The notes below the pieces were generated by a model. It worked only from the letters and a program-made list of their open reading frames with translations, was not told where the DNA came from and ran no database searches. Positions 1 to 8,006 of a DNA stretch of 47,065 bases are shown one piece after another (positions within the stretch are counted from its first letter, which is position 1; each line of letters begins with the position of its first letter). The stretch spans positions 1-47,065 of the forward strand of contig JAABQI010000251.1 in the NCBI GenBank assembly GCA_011391545.1. The letters are read 5' to 3'. This stretch comes from Rhodoferax sp. GTDB lineage: Bacteria; Pseudomonadota; Gammaproteobacteria; Burkholderiales; Burkholderiaceae_C. A program made the translations under genes and the position numbers.

Positions 1-29
1 ATGGATGGCCGCGCTACGCTCGCAATGAC
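1..29. repeat. Partial copy of dispersed palindromic repeat
   Basis: The first 29 bases match the right arm of an imperfect palindrome also seen near 9847, 14521 and 32711 (core CCGCGCTACGCTCGCAATGAC). The left arm, if present, lies outside the window. It sits downstream of the minus-strand livF-like gene. No coding function is visible. Identity was judged by eye against the other copies. Confidence 0.6.
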
Positions 30-74
30 AGCCAGAGTGCATCTTTCGCGTCCATCATGCTTGCCCGACAGGCC

Positions 75-884
75 TCAAGCCAGCCAGCGTTTGCGGCGTT
101 TGTAGCTCTTGACATCCTTGAAGCTCTTGCGCTCGCCACCGCCCATGCCCAGGTAAAACTCTTTCACATCCTCGTTGTTGGCCAGGTCGCTGGCCACGCC
201 GTCCATCACGACACGGCCCGACTCCATGATGTAGCCGTAGTCGGCGTATTTGAGGGCCATGTTGGTGTTCTGCTCGGCCAGCAAGAACGTGACCTTTTCG
301 CGCACGTTGAGGTCTTTCACGATCTCAAACACTTCCTGCACGATCTGCGGCGCCAGTCCCATGGAGGGCTCGTCGAGCAGCACCATGCTGGGGTTGGTCA
401 TGAGCGCGCGGCCAATGGCGCACATCTGCTGCTCGCCGCCCGAGGTGTAGGCCGCCTGGCTGGTGCGCCTTGTTTTAAGGCGCGGGAAATAGGTGTACAC
501 CTTCTCCAGGTTGGCGGCAATTTCGCCCTTGTCCTTGCGCGTGTAGCTGCCGGTGAGCAGGTTTTCCTCGATGGTCAGGTGGGCAAAACAATGGCGCCCT
601 TCCATCACCTGCACCACGCCGCGCTGCACCAAGTCGGCGGGTGACAAATTCTCGATGCGCTCGCCGCGCAACTCGATCGAGCCCTTGGTGACCTCGCCGC
701 GCTCGCCGCGCAGCAGGTTGGACACCGCGCGCAGCGTGGTCGTCTTGCCCGCGCCGTTGCCGCCCAGAATGGCCACGATCTTGCCCTCGGGTACGTTCAG
801 GGACACGCCCTTGAGCACCAGAATGACGTGGTTGTAAATGACCTCGATGCCATTGACGTTGAGAACGATGTTTGTAGCTTCCAT
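75..884 (-). CDS. livF: Branched-chain amino acid-type ABC transporter ATPase, LivF-like
   Basis: This is the second ATPase of a Liv (HAAT family) importer; it energises the LivHM permease on the cytoplasmic side. The 269-aa product has Walker A GGNGAGKT, a signature region SGGEQQMCAIGRAL and Walker B MVLLDEP, followed by an H-loop region of the LLAEQN type typical of LivF rather than LivG. It is longer than E. coli LivF (about 237 aa) because of a basic C-terminal tail (SFKDVKSYKRRKRW). I associate such a tail with copies linked to CoA ligases, but cannot check that here. It is the last gene of the operon and is separated from the binding-protein gene by two strong hairpins, so its expression may be lower. 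Substrate is inferred from context to be a carboxylic or aromatic acid rather than an amino acid; unproven. Confidence 0.9.
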   Translation of the reverse strand: MEATNIVLNVNGIEVIYNHVILVLKGVSLNVPEGKIVAILGGNGAGKTTTLRAVSNLLRGERGEVTKGSIELRGERIENLSPADLVQRGVVQVMEGRHCFAHLTIEENLLTGSYTRKDKGEIAANLEKVYTYFPRLKTRRTSQAAYTSGGEQQMCAIGRALMTNPSMVLLDEPSMGLAPQIVQEVFEIVKDLNVREKVTFLLAEQNTNMALKYADYGYIMESGRVVMDGVASDLANNEDVKEFYLGMGGGERKSFKDVKSYKRRKRWLA

Positions 885-899
885 ATTTCCTTGCCTTCA

Positions 900-958
900 C
901 CAATAGGCAGCCCAGCACGCAAGGCTGCCTATTGGCATCCCGGGCCAGGCCGGGATGC
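900..958 (-). other. Two tandem intercistronic hairpins between livJ-like and livF-like genes
   Basis: There are two perfect inverted repeats. CCAATAGGCAGCC (900-912) pairs with GGCTGCCTATTGG (923-935) around a 10-base loop. GCATCCCGG (935-943) pairs with CCGGGATGC (950-958) around a 6-base loop. They fill the 84-base gap after the binding-protein stop. No U-run follows in the direction of transcription, so they look more like mRNA-stabilising or processing structures than a terminator. Such hairpins often sit 3' of abundant binding-protein transcripts; that role is inference. Confidence 0.8.
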
Positions 959-968
959 GCTCATTTCA

Positions 969-2297
969 TCAGGACTGGCAGTCCGCCGGGGCGCGGCGGG
1001 TCATCTTCTTGTCAGCCAGATACTTGTCAGCACCGGCCTTGATCATGGGCTTGAGAATCTGCTCATCGGCCTGGATGAAGTCAGACACGAAGCTCCATTT
1101 GCTGCCGCTCCAGGTCTGCACGCGCGCTGCGGTAGAACCCATGTGGTCAGCACACGAGGTGGACAGGGGCCGCATGACGCCGGTGAACCCGAGCGCGTCC
1201 AGCCGCTTCTGGTCGAGCGCCAGGTTCTCCATGCCCCAGCGCACCTGCTCACCGGTCATGACCTTGCCTTTGCCAAAGCGCTCCTGGGCACGGCGAACGG
1301 CTTCAACGCTCAGCATTGAAATGATCGCGCCGCGGGTGTACAGCACCTGGCCGACCTCGTCTTTCGGACCACTGCCCTGGCCCTTGGCGTGCACCAGTTT
1401 CAGGATGTCCTGAATGAACTTGGGCTCCTGACCCGACGTGTTGAGCGCCAGGGCGTTGTAGCCTTTGGCACCCTCACCCACGTCCTTGACGTCAGGCTCG
1501 GCACCGGCCCACCACACGCCATACATCTTGTCACGCGGGTAACCCGTGGCCTGGGCTTCCTTGAGGGCGGTGGAGTTCATCACGCCCCAGCCCCACAGCA
1601 TCACGTAGTCGGGGCGGGACTGGCGCACTTGCAGCCAGGTGGCTTTTTGGTCGACGCCCGGCGCTGTCACTGGCAACAGCTGCAAATCAAAGCCATGCAT
1701 GCGGGCGCGCTCCTGCAGCAAGGGAATAGGTTCTTTGCCGAAAGGTGAATCGTGGTAAACCAAGGCAATTTTCTTGCCCTTGAGTTTGTCCAGCCCGCCT
1801 TCCTTTTTACCCAGGTGCTGAACCAGAATGTCAGCGCCGGTCCAGTAGCTGCCCATCAAGGGGAAATTCCACTTGAAGGCCATCCCGTCCTGTGCCACGG
1901 ACAGGCCATAGCCCAAGGTGATCAGGGGGATCTTGTCGTTGGGCGCTTTTTCGGTCAGCGCAAAGGTGATGCCGGTGGATTGCGGGTCAAAAGCGGTCAC
2001 GCCGGGGCGGCTCTTGAGGCGCTCATAACACTCCACGCCGCGGTCGGTGGCGTAGCCGGTTTCGCATTCCTCAAAGGTGATCTTGACGCCATTGATACCG
2101 CCATCGCGGGCGTTGATCATCTTCAGGTAATCCTGCTTGCCGTTGGCCCACGGCACGCCATTGGGTGCGTAGGGGCCGGTACGGTAAGACAGCAAGGGAA
2201 AGAACTGTTCCTTGGCCTGAGCAAAGGCACTGGTTGACAGCGTCGAAGCGCCAGCCACCACAGCCGCAACAGCCAGCATCAAATGACGAATTTTCAT
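969..2297 (-). CDS. ABC transporter periplasmic substrate-binding protein, LivJ-like
   Basis: This is a periplasmic binding protein of the type I (Leu/Ile/Val-binding-like) fold delivering ligand to the adjacent Liv permease. The 442-aa product starts with a Sec signal peptide (MKIRHLMLAVAAVVAG..., likely cleavage after ..STSAFA). The mature part has the family look, with motifs such as GVKITFEECETGY and a lobe containing KGKKIALVYHDSPFGKEP. It is longer than amino-acid LivJ/LivK (about 365 aa), as is common for versions serving aromatic or other carboxylic acids. The start is the only well-placed ATG, preceded by an AGGAGACA ribosome site. It follows livM after an intrinsic-terminator-like hairpin and precedes two intercistronic hairpins. 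The ligand cannot be read from the sequence. Confidence 0.88.
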   Translation of the reverse strand: MKIRHLMLAVAAVVAGASTLSTSAFAQAKEQFFPLLSYRTGPYAPNGVPWANGKQDYLKMINARDGGINGVKITFEECETGYATDRGVECYERLKSRPGVTAFDPQSTGITFALTEKAPNDKIPLITLGYGLSVAQDGMAFKWNFPLMGSYWTGADILVQHLGKKEGGLDKLKGKKIALVYHDSPFGKEPIPLLQERARMHGFDLQLLPVTAPGVDQKATWLQVRQSRPDYVMLWGWGVMNSTALKEAQATGYPRDKMYGVWWAGAEPDVKDVGEGAKGYNALALNTSGQEPKFIQDILKLVHAKGQGSGPKDEVGQVLYTRGAIISMLSVEAVRRAQERFGKGKVMTGEQVRWGMENLALDQKRLDALGFTGVMRPLSTSCADHMGSTAARVQTWSGSKWSFVSDFIQADEQILKPMIKAGADKYLADKKMTRRAPADCQS

Positions 2298-2336
2298 TGT
2301 TGTCTCCTGAAATATTTAAAAAAGAACTACCGGGTG

Positions 2337-2365
2337 AAAAAAACGCACTGACACCTGCTCAGTGC
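2337..2365 (-). terminator. Attenuator-like intrinsic terminator at the end of livM
   Basis: On the minus strand the 8-bp stem CGCACTGA/TCAGTGCG with a 7-base loop is followed directly by six U residues. The livM stop codon (TGA) lies in the ascending arm. The next gene of the operon starts 40 bases further on. The structure fits a partial terminator separating the ligase-permease part from the binding-protein part of the transcript. Efficiency is unknown. Confidence 0.7.
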
Positions 2366-3435
2366 GGGAAAGGCCAAAGGCGCAACTTTTGTTTGGCCGT
2401 TGACCACAGCTTGGCCAGCCCATGCGGTTCCACAATCAGGAACCACACAATCAGACCGCCAAAAATCATCAGTTCTGCATGGGCAACGCCCGCCGTCGAA
2501 ATCTCGATGCCGAAGAGGCCCAGAAACAAGGGCAGGAACTGGTTCAGAAAAATCGGCAACACCACTATGAACGCGGCACCAAAGAAGCTGCCCATGATGG
2601 ACCCCAGGCCACCAATGATGACCATGAACAACAGGCGAAACGATTGGTCCACTGAAAAGGCCGCCGGCTCCCAGGCACTCAGATAAACAAAGGCCCACAG
2701 GCCACCCGCGACACCGATGATGAACGAGCTCACCGCAAAAGCCGTGAGCTTGGCGAACATCGGACGGATGCCAATCACGCTGGCTGCCACGTCCATGTCA
2801 CGAATCGCCATCCACTCGCGACCAATGGCGCCGCGCACCAGATTCTTTGCCAGCAAGGCAATGACGGCCAGCAGCGCCAGGCAAAACAGGTACTTGCTGA
2901 CGGCGCTCTCGATCGGGAAACCGAACACCTGCAACTGGCTCACCGAGACCGAACCCGAGGGTGAATCCAGGGTGAACCACTTGATGCGCAGGAACATCCA
3001 GTCGCTGAAAAACTGAGCGGCCAAGGTGGCTACCGCCAGGTACAGCCCCTTGACGCGCAGGCTGGGCAAACCAAACATGATGCCAAAAAAAGTGGCGCAC
3101 ACCCCCCCCAGAATCAGGGCAGGAATCAGCGGCATACCTGGAATGCGGGCGTAAAAGTTGTAGGCCCCGTAGGCCCCAACGGCCATGAAAGCCCCCGAAC
3201 CCAATGAAATCTGGCCGCAGTAGCCCACCAGGATATTGACGCCAAGGGCGGCCAGCGACATGATCACAAACGGAATCAGAATGGCGCGAAACAGGTAGTC
3301 GCTGGCAAGCATCGGCACGGCCACAAAAGCAATCAGCAAAATCAGGCCCATGGCAATGCGGTCTTGCCGGATCGGAAGAATCTGCTGATCAGCCCGGTAA
3401 GAGGTTTTAAATTGGCCGTTTTCTCTGTAAAACAT
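2359..3435 (-). CDS. livM: Branched-chain amino acid-type ABC permease, LivM-like
   Basis: This is the second membrane subunit of the Liv-type importer, 358 aa, with about nine hydrophobic segments. Family features are visible: NILVGYCGQISLGSGAFMAVGAYG near the N-terminal third and the coupling-helix region GREWMAIRDMDVAASVIGI around residues 205-225. The last segments are followed by a basic C-terminus. It lies 9 bases after livH and forms the heterodimeric pore with it. The stop codon is buried in the stem of a terminator-like hairpin. Assignment to the LivM family is firm; the transported molecule is not known. Confidence 0.9.
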   Translation of the reverse strand: MFYRENGQFKTSYRADQQILPIRQDRIAMGLILLIAFVAVPMLASDYLFRAILIPFVIMSLAALGVNILVGYCGQISLGSGAFMAVGAYGAYNFYARIPGMPLIPALILGGVCATFFGIMFGLPSLRVKGLYLAVATLAAQFFSDWMFLRIKWFTLDSPSGSVSVSQLQVFGFPIESAVSKYLFCLALLAVIALLAKNLVRGAIGREWMAIRDMDVAASVIGIRPMFAKLTAFAVSSFIIGVAGGLWAFVYLSAWEPAAFSVDQSFRLLFMVIIGGLGSIMGSFFGAAFIVVLPIFLNQFLPLFLGLFGIEISTAGVAHAELMIFGGLIVWFLIVEPHGLAKLWSTAKQKLRLWPFPH

Positions 3436-3444
3436 ATTTTTCTT

Positions 3445-4374
3445 TCAGACGCGGTCAATGATCTTTTCGCCAAACAACCCTTGCGGACGAATCAGCAGGA
3501 AACCCAGCGCCAGCACATAGGCAAACCAGATCTCAATGCCGCCCCCCACGTACGGGCCGAGGAACACTTCCGACAGCTTCTCGCCCACGCCAATGATCAA
3601 GCCACCGATGATGGCGCCCGGCACGGAGGTCAGGCCACCCAGAATCACAACAGGCAGAGCGCGCAAGGCCACGGTGGCGAGCGAAAACTGCACCCCCAGC
3701 TTGCTGCCCCAGATCATGCCGGCCACCAGGGCCACCACGCCGGCCACACACCACACAATGACCCAGATGCGGTTCAGCGGAATGCCAATACTTTGGGCCG
3801 CCTGGTGGTCGTCTGCCACGGCGCGCAAGGCCCGGCCGGTGGAAGTTTTCTGGAAGAAAACGCTCAGCACAGCCACCAGCACGGCGGCAATCATGGCGGC
3901 GTACAAGTCTTCCTTGTTGATCAGAATGCCGCCAGGAAACACCGACTCCAGCCAAAACACAGGGTCTTTCGGCATGCCGATGTCAATCTTGTAAATGCTG
4001 CCGCCGAAAATGGTTTGACCCAGGCCTTCCAGAAAGTAGGCTATGCCCAGCGTGGCCATCAACAAGGTCGTGCCCTCCTGATTGACAAGATGGCGCAGCG
4101 CCAGACGCTCGATCAGCCAGGCCACGACAAACATGACCAAACCCGCCAGCACAAAGGCCAGCAGGTTGGCCAGCAGCAGTTGATCACCCCCAAGCCAGAC
4201 CCCGATCCACTCGGAAAACCGCGCCATCGCCAACGCCGCAAACAGCACCATGGCGCCTTGCGCAAAGTTGAACACGCCAGAGGCCTTGTAGATCAGCACA
4301 AAGCCCAAGGCGACCAGCGAATACAGCATGCCGGCCATTAAGCCGCCGAGCAATGTTTCAAGAAAAAATGCCAT
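3445..4374 (-). CDS. livH: Branched-chain amino acid-type ABC permease, LivH-like
   Basis: This is the first membrane subunit of the importer, 309 aa, close to the usual LivH length. The N-terminus (FLETLLGGLMAGMLYSLVALGFVLIYKASGVFNFAQG) carries the LivH hallmark GVFNFAQG. The cytoplasmic loop LRAVADDHQAAQSIGIPL is the expected ATPase-coupling site. The gene is separated from livG by 2 bases and from livM by 9, so the three are translated from one message. It acts in the inner membrane with LivM. Confidence 0.92.
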   Translation of the reverse strand: MAFFLETLLGGLMAGMLYSLVALGFVLIYKASGVFNFAQGAMVLFAALAMARFSEWIGVWLGGDQLLLANLLAFVLAGLVMFVVAWLIERLALRHLVNQEGTTLLMATLGIAYFLEGLGQTIFGGSIYKIDIGMPKDPVFWLESVFPGGILINKEDLYAAMIAAVLVAVLSVFFQKTSTGRALRAVADDHQAAQSIGIPLNRIWVIVWCVAGVVALVAGMIWGSKLGVQFSLATVALRALPVVILGGLTSVPGAIIGGLIIGVGEKLSEVFLGPYVGGGIEIWFAYVLALGFLLIRPQGLFGEKIIDRV

Positions 4375-4376
4375 GG

Positions 4377-5159
4377 TTAGTGTCCTGTTCCAAGGTATGC
4401 GCTGATCACTTCTTCGTTGCCGCGAACTTCGTCCGGCGTGCCGTCGCCAATCTTCTTGCCGTAGTCCAGCACCACCACGCGGTCGCTGATGTCCATCACC
4501 ACCCCCATGTCGTGCTCGATCAGCACAATGGTGGTGCCAAATTCTTCGTTGACGTCGAGCACAAAGCGGCTCATGTCCTGCTTTTCTTCCACGTTCATGC
4601 CGGCCATGGGCTCGTCGAGCAACAGCAATTGCGGCTCCATCGCCAGGGCACGCCCCAGGTCGACGCGCTTTTGCAGGCCGTAGGGCAACTGGCCCACCGG
4701 GGTTTTGCGAAACGCCTGGATTTCCAGGAAGTCGATGATGTGCTCGACAAACTCGCGGTGCATTTCTTCCTCGCGCTGGGCCGGGCCGATGCGCAGCGCC
4801 TGCAGGAACAGATTGCTTTTGATCTTCAGGTTGCGCCCTGTCATGATGTTGTCGATCACGCTCATGCCCTTGAACAGCGCCAGGTTCTGAAAGGTGCGCC
4901 CAATGCCCATGCTGGCCACCTGATAGCTGTCCATGTGGCTGAAGGTCTGGCCCTTGAACGTGATCGCGCCCTCTTGCGGTCGATACACGCCGTTGATGCA
5001 GTTCAGCATGGAGCTTTTGCCCGCGCCGTTGGGGCCGATGATGGCGCGCACCTCATGCTCGCGCACGTCGAAAGAAATGTCGGTCAGCGCCTTGACGCCG
5101 CCAAAACTTAAAGAGATGTTTTTGACATCAAGAACGATGTCGCCGATTTGTTTGCTCAT
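4377..5159 (-). CDS. livG: Branched-chain amino acid-type ABC transporter ATPase, LivG-like
   Basis: This is the first ATPase subunit of the importer, 260 aa. It shows Walker A GPNGAGKS, a long LivG-type insertion (NLKIKSNLFLQALRIGPAQREEEMHREFVEHIIDFL), a signature region PYGLQKRVDLGRAL, Walker B LLLLDEP, and the LivG-specific MAGMNVEEK and H-loop IEHDMGVV. The start codon overlaps the stop of the CoA-ligase gene by four bases (ATGA), indicating translational coupling. The signature reads YGLQK instead of the classical SGGQQ, which is normal for LivG. Confidence 0.92.
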   Translation of the reverse strand: MSKQIGDIVLDVKNISLSFGGVKALTDISFDVREHEVRAIIGPNGAGKSSMLNCINGVYRPQEGAITFKGQTFSHMDSYQVASMGIGRTFQNLALFKGMSVIDNIMTGRNLKIKSNLFLQALRIGPAQREEEMHREFVEHIIDFLEIQAFRKTPVGQLPYGLQKRVDLGRALAMEPQLLLLDEPMAGMNVEEKQDMSRFVLDVNEEFGTTIVLIEHDMGVVMDISDRVVVLDYGKKIGDGTPDEVRGNEEVISAYLGTGH

Positions 5160-7102
5160 GCTGCCGCCTTGACGGGAGTGAAAGTTTTGGCATCGTCAAT
5201 GCGCAGCGTGGCGCTGACGCTGCCAGTGCGGCCGTCCTCGAACTTGACCTGGGTTTCGATGTACTGGCTGGTCTTGCCGCCGTACAGCGCGTCGATCAGC
5301 ACGTTGTATTTCTCGGCGATGAAGCCGCGGCGCACCTTGTTGGTCCGCGTCAGTTCGCCGTCATCGGCGTCGAGCTCCTTGTGCAGCACAAGGAAGCGGC
5401 TCACCTGGCTGCCGGCCAGCAGGGTGTCCACGCTCAGGTCGGCGTTGACCTTTTCCACGCATTCCTTGATGAGCTGATAGACCTCGGGTTTTTGCGCCAG
5501 GTCGGTGTAGCCGGCGTAGGGCAGGTTGCGCCGCTCGGCCCAGTTGCCCACCGCGTCGAAGTCGATGTTGATCATCACGCACACCTTTTCGCGACCGTCG
5601 CCGTAGGCCACCACTTCCTTGATGTGCTGAAAAAACTTGAGCTTGTTTTCCACATACTTGGGCGCGAACATGGCGCCGTCATTGGCGCCGCCCTTGATGC
5701 GGCCCACGTCTTTCACGCGGTCGATGATCTTGAGGTGGCCGTGCGCGTCCAGAAAACCGGCGTCGCTGGTGTGGTACCAGCCGTCAGCGGTCAGCACCTC
5801 GGCCGTGGCCTCGGGATTCTTGAAGTAGCCTTTGAGCAGGCCTGGCGACTTGACCAGAATCTCGCCGTTGTCGGCCACCTTGATCTCGACGCCCTTGCAG
5901 GGCACACCCACGGTGTCGGCGCGGGCCTCGTGGTCGGGCTGCAGGCAAACAAACACGGCCGTTTCGGTGGAACCATACAACTGCTTCAGATTGACACCGA
6001 TCGAGCGGTAAAAACTGAACAGGTCGGGGCCAATGGCCTCGCCGGCGGTGTAGGCCACGCGCACGCGGCTGAAGCCCAGGCTGTTGCGCAACGGGCCATA
6101 CACCATGAAGTTGCCCAGCGTGTACAGCACGCGGTCCGCCAGACCGACCGATTTGCCGTCCATCAGCGTCGGGCCGACGCGCTGGGCCACACTCATGAAG
6201 TACTGGAACATCTTGCGCTTGATGAAACCCGCGTCTTCCATGCGGATCATCACGCTGGTCAGCAAACCTTCAAACACCCGCGGCGGCGCAAAGTAATAAG
6301 TGGGTCCGATTTCCTTCAGGTCGATCGTGACCGTGGCGGCCGACTCCGGGCAGTTCACCACATAACCGCAGCTCAGCCACTGGGCATAGCTGAAGATGTT
6401 TTGACCGATCCAGGCCGGCGGCAGGTAGGCCAGCACATCTTCGGCATGGGTCAGCTTGTCAAACTCGGCACCGGCGCGGGCGCGATTGAGCAGCGTGTCG
6501 TGCGTGTGCACCACGCCCTTGGGGTTGCCGGTGGTGCCTGAAGTAAAGAACAGCGAGGCCACGTCGTCGGGCTTGACGCTGTCCACGGCCGCCTTGAAAA
6601 AGCCCGGGTTTTGCGCCGCAAAAGCCTTGCCCTCGGCGATCAAATCGTCGAGCGACTGCAAACCGGGTTCGTCGTAATTGCGCAGGCCGCGCGGGTCGTC
6701 AAAATAGAGGTTGGAAATTTGCGGGCACTGGTCGCGAATCTCGAGCAGCTTGTCCACCTGCTCCTGGTCTTCGGCAAAGGCAAAACAAACGTCGGCATTG
6801 TTGATCGGAAACACGCACTCGGGCGCCGCCGCATCCTGGTACAGGGCAATCGGCACCGCACCCAGCGCCTGCACTGCCAGCATGGTGGCATACAGGCGCG
6901 GGCGGTTGGCGCCGATCACCACCATGTGGTCGTGCTGGCGCAAACCCGCCTGATGCAGCCCGCAAGCCAGATGCTCCACCATCACGGCCAGGTCGGCCCA
7001 GGTGATGGCTTGCCAGATGCCGTACTCTTTTTCACGCATGGCCGCGTCCCCGGGGCGCTGGGCGGCATGTTCTAACAGTAATCGCGGAAACGTCGTTTGC
7101 AT
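5156..7102 (-). CDS. AMP-dependent acyl/aryl-CoA ligase
   Basis: This adenylate-forming enzyme activates a carboxylic acid to its CoA thioester with ATP. The product is 648 aa from the ATG at 7102; the ORF track extends upstream to 7219 but that part runs across the regulatory palindrome. The P-loop SLFFTSGTTGNPKGVV lies near residues 183-198, the YGSTETA motif follows mid-protein, and the C-terminal hinge region is TSDAGFLDAHGHLKIIDRVKDVG. The GRIKGGANDGAMFAPKYVENKLK segment resembles long-chain and aromatic acid CoA ligases coupled to Liv transporters. As first gene of a six-gene operon with a complete importer it probably traps the imported acid as CoA ester. Substrate unknown; fatty, phenylacetic, benzoic or other acids are all possible. 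Confidence 0.88.
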   Translation of the reverse strand: MQTTFPRLLLEHAAQRPGDAAMREKEYGIWQAITWADLAVMVEHLACGLHQAGLRQHDHMVVIGANRPRLYATMLAVQALGAVPIALYQDAAAPECVFPINNADVCFAFAEDQEQVDKLLEIRDQCPQISNLYFDDPRGLRNYDEPGLQSLDDLIAEGKAFAAQNPGFFKAAVDSVKPDDVASLFFTSGTTGNPKGVVHTHDTLLNRARAGAEFDKLTHAEDVLAYLPPAWIGQNIFSYAQWLSCGYVVNCPESAATVTIDLKEIGPTYYFAPPRVFEGLLTSVMIRMEDAGFIKRKMFQYFMSVAQRVGPTLMDGKSVGLADRVLYTLGNFMVYGPLRNSLGFSRVRVAYTAGEAIGPDLFSFYRSIGVNLKQLYGSTETAVFVCLQPDHEARADTVGVPCKGVEIKVADNGEILVKSPGLLKGYFKNPEATAEVLTADGWYHTSDAGFLDAHGHLKIIDRVKDVGRIKGGANDGAMFAPKYVENKLKFFQHIKEVVAYGDGREKVCVMINIDFDAVGNWAERRNLPYAGYTDLAQKPEVYQLIKECVEKVNADLSVDTLLAGSQVSRFLVLHKELDADDGELTRTNKVRRGFIAEKYNVLIDALYGGKTSQYIETQVKFEDGRTGSVSATLRIDDAKTFTPVKAAA

Positions 7103-7192
7103 CGCTACACCTTGTCTCTGAATCGGGGCAGCCCGGACAAATTGCCCATGCTGCTTAAGTGGGCGAATCATAAAACCCGATTTGACGTTATG

Positions 7193-7210
7193 TTGTCGTT
7201 TGGACGACAA
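7193..7210. promoter_or_regulatory. 18-bp palindrome in the divergent ligase/Crp promoter region
   Basis: TTGTCGT-TTGG-ACGACAA is a perfect 7+7 inverted repeat with a 4-base spacer. It lies 90 bases upstream of the CoA ligase start and 70 bases upstream of the regulator start. Two-fold symmetry with two half-sites 11 bases centre to centre suits a Crp/Fnr-type dimer, so the adjacent regulator is the natural candidate to bind it. Binding is inference. Confidence 0.7.
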
Positions 7211-7280
7211 TTCAGGCATTTACAGGTAGGTGTTTTCCCTGCACCCATCGCCTCGCATTTCACCTACCAAGCCCGCCATC

Positions 7281-7988
7281 ATGAAGACCGAAGTCTCCCT
7301 GTTTCAACGCCGCCGCCCCTTGACGGCGACTGAGCTCGATGTGATTCCGTGGCTTAAATTGCTCTCTGCGTCAGAGCGGGAGCGGGCAGTGGAGGACCTC
7401 AAGATCGCCGATGCCGAGGCGGGCGACTTTGTCTGCCGCACCGGTCGCCCCGTGACCTACTGGTTCGGCGTGGTCGATGGCCTGCTGAAAATGAGCACCG
7501 ACAACATCGACGGGCAGACCATGACTTTCACCGGCATCCCGCCCGGCGGCTGGTTTGGCGAAGGCACGGCGCTCAAGCGCGAGAGCTACCGCTACAACAT
7601 CCAGGCGCTGCGCAAAAGCCTGGTGGCCGGCCTGCACGTCGACACCTTTCACTGGCTGCTGGACCACTCGATTGGCTTCAACCGCTTCGTCATGAACCAG
7701 CTGAACGAGCGGCTGGGCCAGTTCATTGCCGCGCGCGAAATTGACCGCATGACCAACCCCAACATCCGCGTGGCGCGCAGCCTGGCCGCTCTCTTCAACC
7801 CGGTGCTCTACCCCGGCCTGGGCACCGTGCTGCGCATCACCCAGCAGGAGCTCGCCTATCTGGTGGGCCTGTCGCGCCAGCGCGTCAATGAGGCCCTGAA
7901 TACGCTGGCGGCACAGGAGGCGATCCGGGTCGAATACGGTGGCCTGCGCGTGACCGATCTTCAGGCTTTGCGAGCCAACCATTTTTAA
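7281..7988 (+). CDS. Crp/Fnr-family transcriptional regulator
   Basis: The 235-aa protein has an N-terminal cyclic-nucleotide-binding-like beta-barrel (about residues 35-120, with GGWFGEGTALKRES in the phosphate-cassette position) and a C-terminal winged helix (residues about 186-232, ITQQELAYLVGLSRQRVNEAL). There is no Fnr-type N-terminal cysteine cluster, so it is not an oxygen sensor of Fnr type, and the phosphate cassette lacks the full cAMP-binding RSA signature. The ligand may be an acyl- or aryl-CoA or other effector. Start chosen at MKTEVSLFQ; the upstream 17 residues in the ORF lie in the 5' region. It is divergent from the ligase-Liv operon and probably controls it and itself through the palindrome at 7193-7210. 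Confidence 0.88.
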   Translation: MKTEVSLFQRRRPLTATELDVIPWLKLLSASERERAVEDLKIADAEAGDFVCRTGRPVTYWFGVVDGLLKMSTDNIDGQTMTFTGIPPGGWFGEGTALKRESYRYNIQALRKSLVAGLHVDTFHWLLDHSIGFNRFVMNQLNERLGQFIAAREIDRMTNPNIRVARSLAALFNPVLYPGLGTVLRITQQELAYLVGLSRQRVNEALNTLAAQEAIRVEYGGLRVTDLQALRANHF

Positions 7989-8006
7989 TCTGAAAGGAGC
8001 ATGTGA

